From: Methyloceanibacter stevinii
GTDB taxonomy: Bacteria; Pseudomonadota; Alphaproteobacteria; Rhizobiales; Methyloligellaceae
Assembly (NCBI RefSeq): GCF_001723355.1
Contig: NZ_LPWE01000012.1
Location: forward strand, 62,001-126,000
Direction: 5' to 3'
Length of the DNA: 64,000 nucleotides
Positions within the stretch are counted from its first letter, which is position 1. Each line of letters begins with the position of its first letter. Positions 53,559 to 63,910 of this stretch are shown in pieces. Under the pieces are notes generated by a model. It saw only the letters and a program-made list of their open reading frames with translations. It was not told the DNA's origin and did not search any database. The position numbers and the translations under genes were made by a program.

Positions 53559-54662
53559 ATGAACGTCCCCGTGGGTCACAATGGTCCGCACGAGAGCTCT
53601 GCTGAGCATGTGATGGACCGGATCGCGGAGCAAATTCTGGGAAGCACGCAAGACGGAACCGCCGGCGCAGGACGCCTGTTCGCCTCTCCGCTGGCACGGC
53701 GCATCGCTCGCGATCGCGGCATCGACCTTGCCGCGCTGACGGGCTCCGGCCCCCATGGCCGCATCGTCCTGTCCGACGTGGAACGCGCCTTGGCGGAGCC
53801 GCAGCCGCCGAAGGCCACTCCAGCCGAAGGCGCACCCCCAGCTGAGCCTGAAGCACCCATCCACGGCGAACTGATGCGGGCGCCGTCGACACCGCCCGCA
53901 TCGGTCCCCGGCATGGCGCAACCCATGCCGGACAAGCAGATTCTCGCGCTCTATGAGCCCGGACGCTACGAAGTCGTGCCCCACGACACGATGCGCCGCT
54001 TCATTGCGGACCGTCTGACACTTGCCAAGCAGACGATCCCGCATTTCTATCTCAACATCGAATGCGAACTCGATGCGTTGCTGGCCGCCCGCGAGCGGTT
54101 GAACGGCATGGCGCCGCATGAGGGGCCCCGCGCCTTCAAGCTCTCGGTGAACGACTTCATCATCAAGGCCATGGCCATGGCGCTGCAGACCGTGCCGGCC
54201 GCGAACGCGACCTGGACGGAGCAGGGCATATTGCGCCATCGCCCGTCCGACATCGCCGTGGCGGTGGCGCTCGAAGGCGGCGGGCTCTACACGCCGGTGA
54301 TCCGCGATGCCGAACTCAAGAGCCTGTCGGAGATCTCCAACGAAATGCGCGATCTCGCCTCCCGCGCCCGCTCCAAACGTCTCGCCCCACACGAATATCA
54401 GGGCGGCGCGACATCGATCTCCAATCTTGGCATGTTCGGCATCGACAACTTCGATGCGGTCATCAACCCGCCGCACAGTTCGATCCTTGCCGTGGGGCGC
54501 GCGGAGAAGAAGCCTATCGTCAAGGACGACGCCATCAAGATCGCCACCATGATGGGCGTGACGCTGTCGTGCGATCATCGGGTCATTGACGGTGCGCTTG
54601 GCGCGGAGCTCCTTGCCGCCTTCAAGGCCTATCTCGAAGACCCCGTGACGATGCTGGTCTAG
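53559..54662 (+). CDS. pdhC: dihydrolipoamide acetyltransferase (PDH E2) lacking a lipoyl domain
   Basis: 367-residue E2. It begins with about 40 non-domain residues, then the peripheral-subunit-binding domain (FASPLARRIARDRGIDLAAL, about residues 41-77), a Pro/Ala linker and the catalytic domain with IPHFYLNIECELDALLAARE, LSVNDFIIKAMAMALQTVP, SISNLGMFGIDNFDAVINPP and the active-site SCDHRVIDGALGAELL. No GDxxxxx-ETDKA lipoyl motif is present, and none is hidden in another frame, because the upstream DNA encodes the 162-residue protein. Start ATG 53559 follows AAGGGA; an in-frame start at 53532 also gives no lipoyl domain. Typical alphaproteobacterial E2 is 60-80 residues longer for this reason. 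Confidence 0.94.
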   Translation: MNVPVGHNGPHESSAEHVMDRIAEQILGSTQDGTAGAGRLFASPLARRIARDRGIDLAALTGSGPHGRIVLSDVERALAEPQPPKATPAEGAPPAEPEAPIHGELMRAPSTPPASVPGMAQPMPDKQILALYEPGRYEVVPHDTMRRFIADRLTLAKQTIPHFYLNIECELDALLAARERLNGMAPHEGPRAFKLSVNDFIIKAMAMALQTVPAANATWTEQGILRHRPSDIAVAVALEGGGLYTPVIRDAELKSLSEISNEMRDLASRARSKRLAPHEYQGGATSISNLGMFGIDNFDAVINPPHSSILAVGRAEKKPIVKDDAIKIATMMGVTLSCDHRVIDGALGAELLAAFKAYLEDPVTMLV

Positions 54663-54685
54663 CGGGGAGGCCGTCCGACTCTTCC

Positions 54686-55276
54686 ATGGCGCTCGAACCC
54701 ACATTCCGCCCGGCGACACTCGCAGACGCCGCCGCGCTGGCCGTGCTCGTCGATATCGCAGCCAATGGCCTGGCGAACCAAATTTGGCTCGATCAGGCCG
54801 GTCCCGGTCAATCGGCGCTCGAAGTGGGGCGCCAATCCGTGCGACGGCCCGAGGACGTGGATTCCTATCGCAATGCGACAATCGCCATGATGGGCCCGGA
54901 GATCGCCGCATGCGTGATCGGCGGACTGCCGGAAAGCCTCTACGACGCGTCCCGACTGGACGAGAAGCCTGACATGTTTCGCCCGGTCGCCCGGCTCGCG
55001 GTGCAAGCGCCGGGGACTTGGTTCATCGACGTCATTGCCAGTTTCGCCGAGTTCCGGGGCTACGGTCTCGGGTCGAAGCTTCTTGCACTTGCGGCCTCGA
55101 AGGCAGAGGAGGCCGGTCCTGCAGGCAACAGTCTCGTCGTCGGCAGTTGGAACACAGGCGCCGAACGTCTGTATAGACGCTGCGGATTTCTACCGGTGGC
55201 ACGGGAGCCGGCAATCCTGCCGGAGTCGTACCCGCAATCTGGAGACTGGATCTTGATGCAAAGGCCGCTGCCGTGA
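54686..55276 (+). CDS. GNAT family N-acetyltransferase, copy 1
   Basis: 196-residue GCN5-related acetyltransferase. The fold begins FRPATLADAAALAVLVDIAA; the acetyl-CoA loop is FAEFRGYGLGSKLLALA (RGYGLG, about residues 127-132), and the C-terminal strand-helix is VGSWNTGAERLYRRCGF. It lies 23 bases after pdhC on the same strand and overlaps copy 2 by 4 bases. It is clearly paralogous to copy 2. Substrate unknown. Because it sits among PDH genes that make acetyl-CoA, a link to the complex is possible but unproven. Confidence 0.88.
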   Translation: MALEPTFRPATLADAAALAVLVDIAANGLANQIWLDQAGPGQSALEVGRQSVRRPEDVDSYRNATIAMMGPEIAACVIGGLPESLYDASRLDEKPDMFRPVARLAVQAPGTWFIDVIASFAEFRGYGLGSKLLALAASKAEEAGPAGNSLVVGSWNTGAERLYRRCGFLPVAREPAILPESYPQSGDWILMQRPLP

Positions 55277-55878
55277 CGACGACGCCGACATTCCGCCCGG
55301 CGACGCTCGCGGATGCCGCGGCGTTGGCCGTGCTCGTGGACATCGCGGGCGAGGGCGCGCCGAACCGGCTCTGGCTCGATATAGCCGGCCCTGGCCATTC
55401 CGCACTCGAGGTGGGGCGCGAACGCGCGCGCCGGGAGGAGGGCGGCTTCTCCTATCGCCACACCACGATTGCCGAGATCGACGATGAGATCGTTGCATGT
55501 CTCATCGGCTACCGGCTGGACGACCCGTACGACCTCTCCGGCGTCGACGAACTGCCCGCCATGTTTCAACCGCTCCTTCGTCTCGAAGCCCAAGCCCCCG
55601 GCACATGGTATGTGCACGTATTGGCGACGTTTACGGAGCACCACAGACAGGGTCTCGGCATGAAGCTTCTCGATGTCGCGAACGAGCGGGCGCGTGAAAC
55701 CGACGCGCCGGCCGCGAGCATTATCGTGGGCAGCTGGAACGAGGGGGCAGGGCGGCTCTACCGGCGAGCTGGATACGAGCAGATCGCAAGTGAACGTGCC
55801 GTGCTTCCGCCTGACCTGCCGCAATCGGGAGACTGGATCTTGATGACACGGCCAGTGACGACGGGGGCGCTCTCATGA
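55273..55878 (+). CDS. GNAT family N-acetyltransferase, copy 2
   Basis: 201-residue paralogue of the preceding gene. Both share the near-identical N-terminal TFRPATLADAAALAVLVDIA and the ends VGSWN-x-GA-x-RLYRR and LPQSGDWILM, with a more divergent middle. The acetyl-CoA loop here is EHHRQGLGMKLLDVA (RQGLG). GTG 55273 overlaps the stop of copy 1; the stop overlaps lpdA by 4 bases. This is a tandem duplication inside a translationally coupled operon. Confidence 0.88.
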   Translation: MTTTPTFRPATLADAAALAVLVDIAGEGAPNRLWLDIAGPGHSALEVGRERARREEGGFSYRHTTIAEIDDEIVACLIGYRLDDPYDLSGVDELPAMFQPLLRLEAQAPGTWYVHVLATFTEHHRQGLGMKLLDVANERARETDAPAASIIVGSWNEGAGRLYRRAGYEQIASERAVLPPDLPQSGDWILMTRPVTTGALS

Positions 55879-57287
55879 CCTCCGGCACGGAATTCGATCT
55901 CGTCGTCATCGGCGGCGGACCCGGCGGCTACGTAGCGGCGATCCGCGCCGCCCAGCTCGGCATGCGCACGGCCGTCATCGAGCGGGAGCACCTCGGCGGC
56001 ATTTGCCTGAACTGGGGATGCATCCCCACGAAGGCGCTGCTGCGGACCTCGGAGCTCTACCGGCAGATCAAGGAGGCCGAGGCGTTCGGCCTGCGTGTCG
56101 ACGGGCTCGGCTTCGATTTCGGCCGGCTCATCCAGCGCAGCCGCAACGTGGCCGACAAGCTCTCCCGCGGCGTCGCTTTTCTGATGAAGAAGAACAAGAT
56201 CGCCGTGTTCGATGCAACTGGACGCCTCGAAGGTCCCGGACGCGTCGCCCTGACAACGAAGGACGGCACCATCCTGCCGTCGGTCACGGCGAAACACATC
56301 GTCATCGCGACCGGCGCGCGGGCCCGCAGCCTTCCCGGTCTTGAGCCCGACGGGCTCCGCATCTGGACCTACAAGGAAGCGATGGTACCGCCGCGTCTGC
56401 CGCAATCGCTTCTCGTCATCGGCTCGGGCGCGATCGGCATCGAGTTCGCGAGCTTCTATCGGGCGCTCGGCGTCGAGGTGACGGTCGTCGAAGTCCAGGA
56501 TCGAATTCTGCCGGTGGAGGACGAGGAGATCTCGAAGCTCGCCCATATGGCTTTCACCAAACAGGGCATCGCGATCCATACCGGCACGGCCGTTGAGAAC
56601 CTGCACCCTACTGACGCGGGCGGTGTCTCAGCCCGGCTGCGCAGCGCCGACGGCAACACCACCGACGTCGCCGCCGAGCGCGTCATTCTCGCGGTCGGCA
56701 TCACCGGCAACGTCGAAGGCCTCGGCCTCGAGCAGTCTGGCGTGACGGTCGACCGGGGGCACATCGTCATCGACGAATGGTGCCGCACGGGTGCGCCAGG
56801 GATCTATGCCATTGGAGACGTGGTCGGACCGCCATGGCTCGCCCACAAAGCCATGCACGAAGGCGTCCTCTGCGTGGAGAAGATCGCGGGCATCGAAGGC
56901 GTCCATCCGCTCGACCCGCGCAACGTGCCGGGCTGCACCTATTGCACGCCGCAGATCGCGAGCCTCGGCCTGACCGAAGCCGCTGCGCGCGAGGCGGGTT
57001 ACGAGCTCAAGGTCGGGCGCTATCCGTACTCCGCCAACGGCAAGGCCATTGCGCTCGGCGAGACCGACGGTCTCATCAAGACGATTTTCGACGCCAAGAC
57101 CGGCGCTCTACTCGGCGCGCACATGATCGGCGCCGAAGTCACGGAACTGATTCAAGGATTTGCCATCGGCAAGACGCTCGAAACGACCGAGGCCGAACTC
57201 ATGACCACGATCTTTCCTCATCCGACATTATCGGAGATGATGCATGAGTCGGTTCTGGACGCGTTCGGGCGTGCCTTGCACATTTGA
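55875..57287 (+). CDS. lpdA: dihydrolipoyl dehydrogenase (PDH E3)
   Basis: 470-residue flavoprotein reoxidising the dihydrolipoyl arm. FAD motif VVIGGGPGGYVAAIRAAQLG (residues 10-29), redox disulfide LGGICLNWGCIPTKALL, NAD motif LVIGSGAIGIEFASFYRALG, second FAD motif YAIGDVVGPPWLAHKAMHEG, and the C-terminal His-Glu interface PHPTLSEMMHESVLDA. There is no N-terminal lipoyl domain, unlike some bacterial E3 proteins. It overlaps GNAT copy 2 by 4 bases. Confidence 0.96.
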   Translation: MTSGTEFDLVVIGGGPGGYVAAIRAAQLGMRTAVIEREHLGGICLNWGCIPTKALLRTSELYRQIKEAEAFGLRVDGLGFDFGRLIQRSRNVADKLSRGVAFLMKKNKIAVFDATGRLEGPGRVALTTKDGTILPSVTAKHIVIATGARARSLPGLEPDGLRIWTYKEAMVPPRLPQSLLVIGSGAIGIEFASFYRALGVEVTVVEVQDRILPVEDEEISKLAHMAFTKQGIAIHTGTAVENLHPTDAGGVSARLRSADGNTTDVAAERVILAVGITGNVEGLGLEQSGVTVDRGHIVIDEWCRTGAPGIYAIGDVVGPPWLAHKAMHEGVLCVEKIAGIEGVHPLDPRNVPGCTYCTPQIASLGLTEAAAREAGYELKVGRYPYSANGKAIALGETDGLIKTIFDAKTGALLGAHMIGAEVTELIQGFAIGKTLETTEAELMTTIFPHPTLSEMMHESVLDAFGRALHI

Positions 57288-57370
57288 ACGCGCCATTCTC
57301 GATCGCGCCGACGAGACGCACGGCACGGTGGCGCACCAGCTTTAGCCAGACCAACGGTAGGAGACCTGAA

Positions 57371-57604
57371 ATGTCGCTCATTATCTTCCTTGTGGTCGGC
57401 CTGATCGCCGGCGTACTCGGCTCATACCTGATGGGGCGGAAGAACGATCTTCTCACCAATCTCCTGATCGGCGTCGTCGGTGCTGTCGTAGGCGGCCTGC
57501 TGGGCGGCTTCGTCGGCATCACCGCCTCGAACCTCCTCGGCCAGGTCATCATCGCAACCGCAGGCGCGGTTCTGTGTATTTGGCTTTGGCAGCGGATGCG
57601 CTAG
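57371..57604 (+). CDS. GlsB/YeaQ/YmgE family stress-response membrane protein, copy 1
   Basis: 77-residue, almost entirely hydrophobic, glycine-rich protein with three membrane segments. FLVVGLIAGVLGSYLMGRKN and LLIGVVGAVVGGLLGGFVGI are typical of transglycosylase-associated (GlsB/YeaQ) proteins. ATG 57371 follows TAGGAGAC. The frame is open from 57284 but the extra residues are not family-like. Function is poorly known; members are associated with general stress. Confidence 0.85.
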   Translation: MSLIIFLVVGLIAGVLGSYLMGRKNDLLTNLLIGVVGAVVGGLLGGFVGITASNLLGQVIIATAGAVLCIWLWQRMR

Positions 57605-57640
57605 GTTCGGCGCGGACGAACAACACATAGGGAGGCGAGC

Positions 57641-57910
57641 ATGGAAGCTCACGGTTTGTTTTCGATGCCGGGTGTCGGCTTTATCGGCCTGATCATCATC
57701 GGCATCTTGGCCGGTTACATCGCCGAGAAGATCACCGCCAGCGACCACGGCCTGTTCACCAACTTCCTGGTCGGCATCGCCGGCTCGTTTCTCGGCGGCA
57801 CGCTCGCGCGCATCATCGGCGTCGAGTTCTACGGCTGGGTGGGCAACCTGATCGTGGCCTCGATCGGTGCCGTCATCGTCATTTGGCTTTGGCGCAAGAT
57901 CAACCCATAG
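57641..57910 (+). CDS. GlsB/YeaQ/YmgE family stress-response membrane protein, copy 2
   Basis: 89-residue paralogue of the preceding gene with an extra N-terminal segment MEAHGLFSMPGVGF. The core GLIIIGILAGYIAEKITASD and FLVGIAGSFLGGTLARIIGV match the family, and both end in a conserved WLW stretch. It lies 36 bases after copy 1 (GGGAGG upstream) and 21 before lipA. Confidence 0.85.
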   Translation: MEAHGLFSMPGVGFIGLIIIGILAGYIAEKITASDHGLFTNFLVGIAGSFLGGTLARIIGVEFYGWVGNLIVASIGAVIVIWLWRKINP

Positions 57911-57931
57911 CCCACGCAATCAAGATCACGC

Positions 57932-58894
57932 ATGGTTACACTGCTGAATACGGTTCAAGAGACAAAAGGCCGGCCGCGCCATCCCGAGAAGGCGCGGCTT
58001 CCCGATACGCCCGTCATGCGCAAACCGGAATGGATCCGCGTGAAGGCCCCGGGCAATCACGCTCTCGACGGCACGCGCGAGACGCTGCAGCGCCACGGTC
58101 TCCACACGGTCTGCGAAGAGGCTGCTTGCCCTAATATCGGGGACTGCTGGTCGAAACGGCACGCCACCGTGATGATCATGGGCGACGTGTGCACACGCGC
58201 CTGCGCCTTCTGTAACGTCGCCACGGGCAAGCCGGCGCATCTGGATCCGGACGAACCCATGCGTACGGCGGACGCGATCGCCGAACTCGGCCTCACCCAT
58301 GTGGTCGTGACCTCCGTCGACCGGGATGATCTTGCCGACGGGGGCGCGGCCCATTTCGCGCTCACGATCACCGCGATCCGAAAGGCAGCACCGGAAACCA
58401 CGATTGAGGTCCTGACGCCCGACTTCATGCGCAAGACGGGCGCGCTTGAGATCGTGCTGGAGGCACGCCCCGACGTCTTCAACCACAATATCGAAACGGT
58501 GCCCTCGCTCTACCGGCGCATTCGTCCGGGTGCGGACTTTTCGCATTCCGCGGGGTTGCTGAAAGAGGCGAAGCGCATCGATCCAGCAGTGTTTACGAAA
58601 TCAGGCATCATGGTGGGCCTCGGCGAAACCGACGATGAGGTCGAGAGCGTGATGGACGATCTGCGCGCAGCCGACGTGGACTTCCTCACCATCGGCCAGT
58701 ACTTGCAGCCAACGCGCAAGCACGCCGCCATCGACCGCTTCGTCACACCCGAGCGTTTCGCGGACTACAAGCGCCACGCCGAAGCAAAAGGCTTTCTCCT
58801 TGTCGCCTCGACGCCGCTGACGCGCTCGTCCTATCACGCCGCGGAAGATTTCGAGCAGCTGAAGGCGGCTCGGCTTGCGAGCCTCGCTGGCTAG
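57932..58894 (+). CDS. lipA: lipoyl synthase
   Basis: 320-residue radical SAM enzyme inserting sulfur into octanoyl domains. The auxiliary cluster motif is [13 protein letters not shown] (about residues 61-73), the radical SAM motif CTRACAFC (about 88-95), and the auxiliary-cluster Ser is in the C-terminal [10 protein letters not shown]. It sits just downstream of the PDH operon whose lipoyl domain it would modify. ATG 57932 is the start. Confidence 0.96.
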   Translation: MVTLLNTVQETKGRPRHPEKARLPDTPVMRKPEWIRVKAPGNHALDGTRETLQRHGLHTVCEEAACPNIGDCWSKRHATVMIMGDVCTRACAFCNVATGKPAHLDPDEPMRTADAIAELGLTHVVVTSVDRDDLADGGAAHFALTITAIRKAAPETTIEVLTPDFMRKTGALEIVLEARPDVFNHNIETVPSLYRRIRPGADFSHSAGLLKEAKRIDPAVFTKSGIMVGLGETDDEVESVMDDLRAADVDFLTIGQYLQPTRKHAAIDRFVTPERFADYKRHAEAKGFLLVASTPLTRSSYHAAEDFEQLKAARLASLAG

Positions 58895-58909
58895 CTTAAA
58901 AAACCAAGC

Positions 58910-59380
58910 ATGCAGACTTTCGAAACCCGTCACCGCGTCGCCCATGGGGCCGACGAAATGTATGCGCTGGTCGCGAACGTCGAGGACTATCCGAAGTTCC
59001 TGCCGCTCTGCGAAGCGCTCAGCATCGTGCGCCGCGAGACCGTCGACGACAAAGAGGTTCTGACCGCCAGTATGGAAGTCGGATACAAACTCATCCGCGA
59101 GCGGTTCACCAGCCGCGTGACGCTCGATCCGGCGGCACGGTCGATCCTGGTCGAGTATGTCGACGGGCCGTTCGAGCATCTTGAAAATCGTTGGATGTTC
59201 GAACCGCAAGGCGCAGGCGTCTCGGAGATAGACTTCTTCATCGCCTATAGGTTCCGTTCGCGCATGTTCGAGCGGCTGGTCGGCAGCCTGTTCGACAAGG
59301 CGGTTCGCAAATACACGGACGCGTTCGAGGCGCGTGCGGACGAGGTCTACGGCGTGAAGGGCCCGGCACTCACCAGCTAG
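58910..59380 (+). CDS. COQ10/RatA-like START-domain protein
   Basis: 156-residue polyketide-cyclase/START-fold protein. FETRHRVAHGADEMYALVAN, VEDYPKFLPLCEALSI and the C-terminal LVGSLFDKAVRKYTDAFEAR are shared by mitochondrial COQ10 and E. coli RatA. In alphaproteobacteria the more likely role is binding ubiquinone or its precursors for respiration; toxin activity (RatA) is not supported by anything here. It is 15 bases after lipA and converges with pncC. Confidence 0.88.
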   Translation: MQTFETRHRVAHGADEMYALVANVEDYPKFLPLCEALSIVRRETVDDKEVLTASMEVGYKLIRERFTSRVTLDPAARSILVEYVDGPFEHLENRWMFEPQGAGVSEIDFFIAYRFRSRMFERLVGSLFDKAVRKYTDAFEARADEVYGVKGPALTS

Positions 59381-59388
59381 ACGTGGCG

Positions 59389-59889
59389 CTAGGCGAGGGC
59401 GCGCAACATGAGGAGTGCGCACTCAACGCTTAAGCGGCGAATCTCGTCTCGGCCAAGATCGCCGAACTCAACACGCTGATGCTGTGTCGGTACGTCCCGG
59501 CGTTCGGCCGCGAAATGTACCAGCCCGACCGGCTTGTCTTCAGTCCCGCCGCCGGGCCCGGCAATGCCCGTAATGGCGACAGCAATTGTCGCATTGCTGT
59601 GGGCAAGAGCGCCGCCCGCCATGGCGCGCGCGACCTCCTCGCTCACGGCGCCATGTTTCTCGATCAGCCAGAAGGGCACGTCCAGCATTTCGGACTTGGC
59701 GGCGTTCGTATAGGTGACGAACCCGCGGTCGAACACGTCGGAGGATCCCGGAACGGACGTGAGGGAGGCAGAGACCATCCCGCCGGTACACGATTCCGCC
59801 GTAGCGATCAGATCGCCGCCAGCACGTGCGGCCTCCAGCACCTCGGCCGCCAGCGCCGTCAACGTTTCATCTGAAGGGACGTCACTCAT
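59389..59889 (-). CDS. pncC: nicotinamide-nucleotide amidohydrolase (CinA C-terminal type)
   Basis: 166-residue stand-alone CinA C-terminal domain that deamidates nicotinamide mononucleotide in NAD recycling. The motif IATAESCTGGMVSASLTSVPG has the catalytic Ser/Cys region, and AVAITGIAGPGGGTEDKPVG the substrate loop. The N-terminal CinA domain is absent, so pncC is the better name. ATG 59887-59889 overlaps the ispDF stop (ATGA). Confidence 0.9.
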   Translation of the reverse strand: MSDVPSDETLTALAAEVLEAARAGGDLIATAESCTGGMVSASLTSVPGSSDVFDRGFVTYTNAAKSEMLDVPFWLIEKHGAVSEEVARAMAGGALAHSNATIAVAITGIAGPGGGTEDKPVGLVHFAAERRDVPTQHQRVEFGDLGRDEIRRLSVECALLMLRALA

Positions 59890-61061
59890 GGAAGCATCAC
59901 CGTCGCTGTGGCCATGGCGGCGATGCCTTCCTCGCGGCCGATAAAACCGAGCTGTTCGTTCGTGGTGGCCTTCACGCTGACTTGGTTGAGGCCAAGACCG
60001 AGAATGTCCGCAATCGCCCCGCGCATGGCATCGCGATGGGGCCCGATCTTCGGCGTCTCACAGATCAGGGTGACGTCGGCATGCACGATCTTGCCGCCGA
60101 GCGCCGCGACCCGCTCGCCGGCGTCTTTCAAGAACATGTCGGAACTTGCACCGCGCCACCGCGCATCCGTGGGCGGGAAATGCGCGCCGATATCCCCATC
60201 GGCGATCGTGCCGAGCAGGGCGTCGGTCAGCGCATGCAGCCCCACATCGGCGTCGCTGTGACCAAGCAACTTCCGCGTATGGGGAATGACCACGCCGCAG
60301 AGCGTGACGGCATCGCCGGGCCCCAGCCTGTGTACGTCGTATCCCGACCCGACACGCATGGTGCCGGCGGGTGCGCTTTGCCGCATCAGTCGATCGGCGA
60401 TCATCAAGTCCTCCGCCGTAGTCAGCTTACGATTGTGCTCCGAACCTTCGACGATCGCCACGTTGATCCCGAACCACTCGGCCACGGAGGTATCGTCCGT
60501 GAACTCCAGTGTCGAATCCCGGGCGGCCGCGCGGTGCGCCGTCAGGATCGCCTCGAAGTTGAACCCCTGCGGTGTCTGCGCGCGCAAGAGACCCTCACGC
60601 GGCACGGTGCCGGCGACGTGACCGGCGTCGGCCCGTTTCAGCGTGTCGGTTACGGCCAGACAGGGCAGGGCGCCGGGCGAGGCCTCTAGCGCATCGATCA
60701 CCCGCGAGACCAAGGCTTCGTCGGCCAAAGGCCGCGCAGCGTCGTGGATCAGAACCTTCGTTGGCGCCTTGTCCGCGAGAGCCTCCAGCCCAAGACGTAC
60801 ACTGTCTTGTCGGCGGGAACCGCCCATCACGGCCGGCAGGATGTCCGACGAAAAGGGGGCGCTGGCCTCGCCATACAACGCCACATCGTCTGGATGAATG
60901 ACGACCAGAATATCGTGCACGCCCGGGTGGGCCGCGAACACCGCTAGGGTGCGGGACAGCATCGGCGCGCCGCCAATCTCGCAATATTGCTTCGGCTGCG
61001 ACGCGTCAGTGGAGGCCCGCGCGCCCCTCCCGGCGGCGACGATCAACGCTGCAACAGTCAC
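59886..61061 (-). CDS. ispDF: bifunctional IspD/IspF (MEP cytidylyltransferase / MECDP synthase)
   Basis: 391-residue fusion catalysing two non-consecutive MEP-pathway steps. IspD domain (about residues 1-225): ALIVAAGRGARA, SRRQDSVRLGLEAL, VLIHDAARPLA, RAQTPQGFNFEAIL. IspF domain (about 232-391): RVGSGYDVHRL, LLGHSDADVGLHALTDALLG with zinc ligands, GDIGAHFPP, KATTNEQLGFIGREEGI. GTG 61061 is chosen because GGGGAGG lies 6 bases upstream; an ATG at 61088 is also in frame. The fusion is typical of alphaproteobacteria and complements dxr and uppS elsewhere in the window. Confidence 0.95.
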   Translation of the reverse strand: MTVAALIVAAGRGARASTDASQPKQYCEIGGAPMLSRTLAVFAAHPGVHDILVVIHPDDVALYGEASAPFSSDILPAVMGGSRRQDSVRLGLEALADKAPTKVLIHDAARPLADEALVSRVIDALEASPGALPCLAVTDTLKRADAGHVAGTVPREGLLRAQTPQGFNFEAILTAHRAAARDSTLEFTDDTSVAEWFGINVAIVEGSEHNRKLTTAEDLMIADRLMRQSAPAGTMRVGSGYDVHRLGPGDAVTLCGVVIPHTRKLLGHSDADVGLHALTDALLGTIADGDIGAHFPPTDARWRGASSDMFLKDAGERVAALGGKIVHADVTLICETPKIGPHRDAMRGAIADILGLGLNQVSVKATTNEQLGFIGREEGIAAMATATVMLP

Positions 61062-61267
61062 CAAACACCTCCCCAAGCACTGCAACAAGAGTGCCCATTT
61101 CGGAGCCTAAATCGCTGATTCCCAACGTTGTTGCACTGCGGCATATCGATTATTGCCCCAAACGAAAAACACCCGTATGTTGCCCAATAATAGTTCATGA
61201 CTCATCGGTGCTTATATTTTATGCACGCTCAATTGGGCCACCGGACGCGGCGGCGAGGATATAGGCT

Positions 61268-62434
61268 TTGACGCTCTCTACCAAAACGCCAGGGACGGTC
61301 CATGACATTAAGGGCCCTGCGTGCGAAGCACTTGTGGAGGCCCTTCCGCATCCGCTTTTGGTGATCGGCAAGGGACTTGCCATCGACTATGTGAACACGG
61401 CGGCTGAAGACTTCTTTCAGATGAGCGCCAGTGTCCTCTCCCGCCACAGCCTGCCGGACGTGGTCGCCTTTGGGTGTCCTCTGATCGCGCTCGTGGAGCA
61501 GGTTCAGCGCAACGGAACGACGGTCAACGAATACGGAGTCGAACTGAGCTCGTTCCGTTTCGAATCCACGAAGCTCGTCGACCTCTACGGCGGCCCGGTG
61601 GCGGTCGGCGACGGCGCGGTGATGGTGATGATCCAGCAGCGCAGCATGGCGCAAATGATCGAACGCCAGTTGACCCATCGCGGGGCCGCGCGATCCGTCT
61701 CCGGTCTTGCCGCTGTTCTGGCGCACGAAATCAAGAACCCGCTCTCGGGCATTCGCGGGGCAGCGCAGCTTCTCGAGGGTGAGTGCGATGAGTCCGACCG
61801 TACACTGACACAGTTGATCTGCTCGGAATCGGACCGAATTTGCAAACTCGTGGACCGGATGGAGATCTTCGGCGACGAGCGTCCGCTGCAGCGCGAACCG
61901 GTGAACATTCACGACGTCCTCGACCATGTGAAGCAGGTGGCCTCGACGGGCTTCGCCAGCCACATCAAGATCGTCGAGAATTACGATCCGTCTCTTCCGC
62001 CGGTGCCCGGCAGCCGCGACAAGCTCGTGCAGGTGTTCCTGAACCTCGTCAAGAACGCCGCCGAGGCGATCGGCGACTCCCGCAAGGATGGTCAGATCAC
62101 GTTGTCGACCGCGTTCCGCCCGGGCGTGAGGCTTTCGGTGCCGGGAAGTCAGGCCCGTGTGAGCCTCCCGCTGGAAATCGCCGTCGAGGACAATGGCAGC
62201 GGCGTTCCCGCCGACCTCATTCAACACCTGTTCGATCCGTTTGTCTCCACGAAGCCTTCCGGGACGGGCCTCGGCCTTGCCCTGGTCGCGAAGATCATCG
62301 GGGACCACGGCGGCATCATCGAGTGCGATTCACGGCCGCGCTACACAGTGTTCCGTGCACTGATGCCGATGGCGAGCCGCGATGGGACAACGCGGACCGC
62401 CGAAACAGCGGAACAAGACGAAGCACATATCTAA
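61268..62434 (+). CDS. ntrB: nitrogen regulation sensor histidine kinase NtrB
   Basis: 388-residue soluble two-component kinase/phosphatase controlled by PII. An N-terminal PAS domain ([20 protein letters not shown]) is followed by the H-box [20 protein letters not shown] (phospho-His about residue 157), N-box [12 protein letters not shown], and G-boxes VEDNGSGVP and [18 protein letters not shown]. No transmembrane helices. The start is TTG 61268 after GCGAGGA. In most Rhizobiales dusB (nifR3) precedes ntrB; here the next gene upstream is the divergent ispDF. Confidence 0.94.
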   Translation: MTLSTKTPGTVHDIKGPACEALVEALPHPLLVIGKGLAIDYVNTAAEDFFQMSASVLSRHSLPDVVAFGCPLIALVEQVQRNGTTVNEYGVELSSFRFESTKLVDLYGGPVAVGDGAVMVMIQQRSMAQMIERQLTHRGAARSVSGLAAVLAHEIKNPLSGIRGAAQLLEGECDESDRTLTQLICSESDRICKLVDRMEIFGDERPLQREPVNIHDVLDHVKQVASTGFASHIKIVENYDPSLPPVPGSRDKLVQVFLNLVKNAAEAIGDSRKDGQITLSTAFRPGVRLSVPGSQARVSLPLEIAVEDNGSGVPADLIQHLFDPFVSTKPSGTGLGLALVAKIIGDHGGIIECDSRPRYTVFRALMPMASRDGTTRTAETAEQDEAHI

Positions 62435-62449
62435 GAGACAGACCGAAGT

Positions 62450-63892
<1,443 letters not shown>

Positions 63893-63895
<3 letters not shown>

Positions 63896-63910
63896 CCCTG
63901 GTCAGGGCTA
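63893..63910 (+). other. stem-loop at the end of ntrC
   Basis: TAGCCCTG and CAGGGCTA form a perfect inverted repeat separated by two bases (in practice a 7-bp stem with a GGTC loop), starting within the ntrC stop codon. No T-run follows, so it is at best a weak terminator or an mRNA-protecting hairpin before a probable downstream gene outside the window. Confidence 0.35.

Noticed and set aside
61150-61190. Direct repeat TTGCCCCAA / TTGCCCAA upstream of ntrB as a possible operator
   Set aside because: Too short and imperfect, with no match to a known NtrC or other regulator consensus; retained only as a note.
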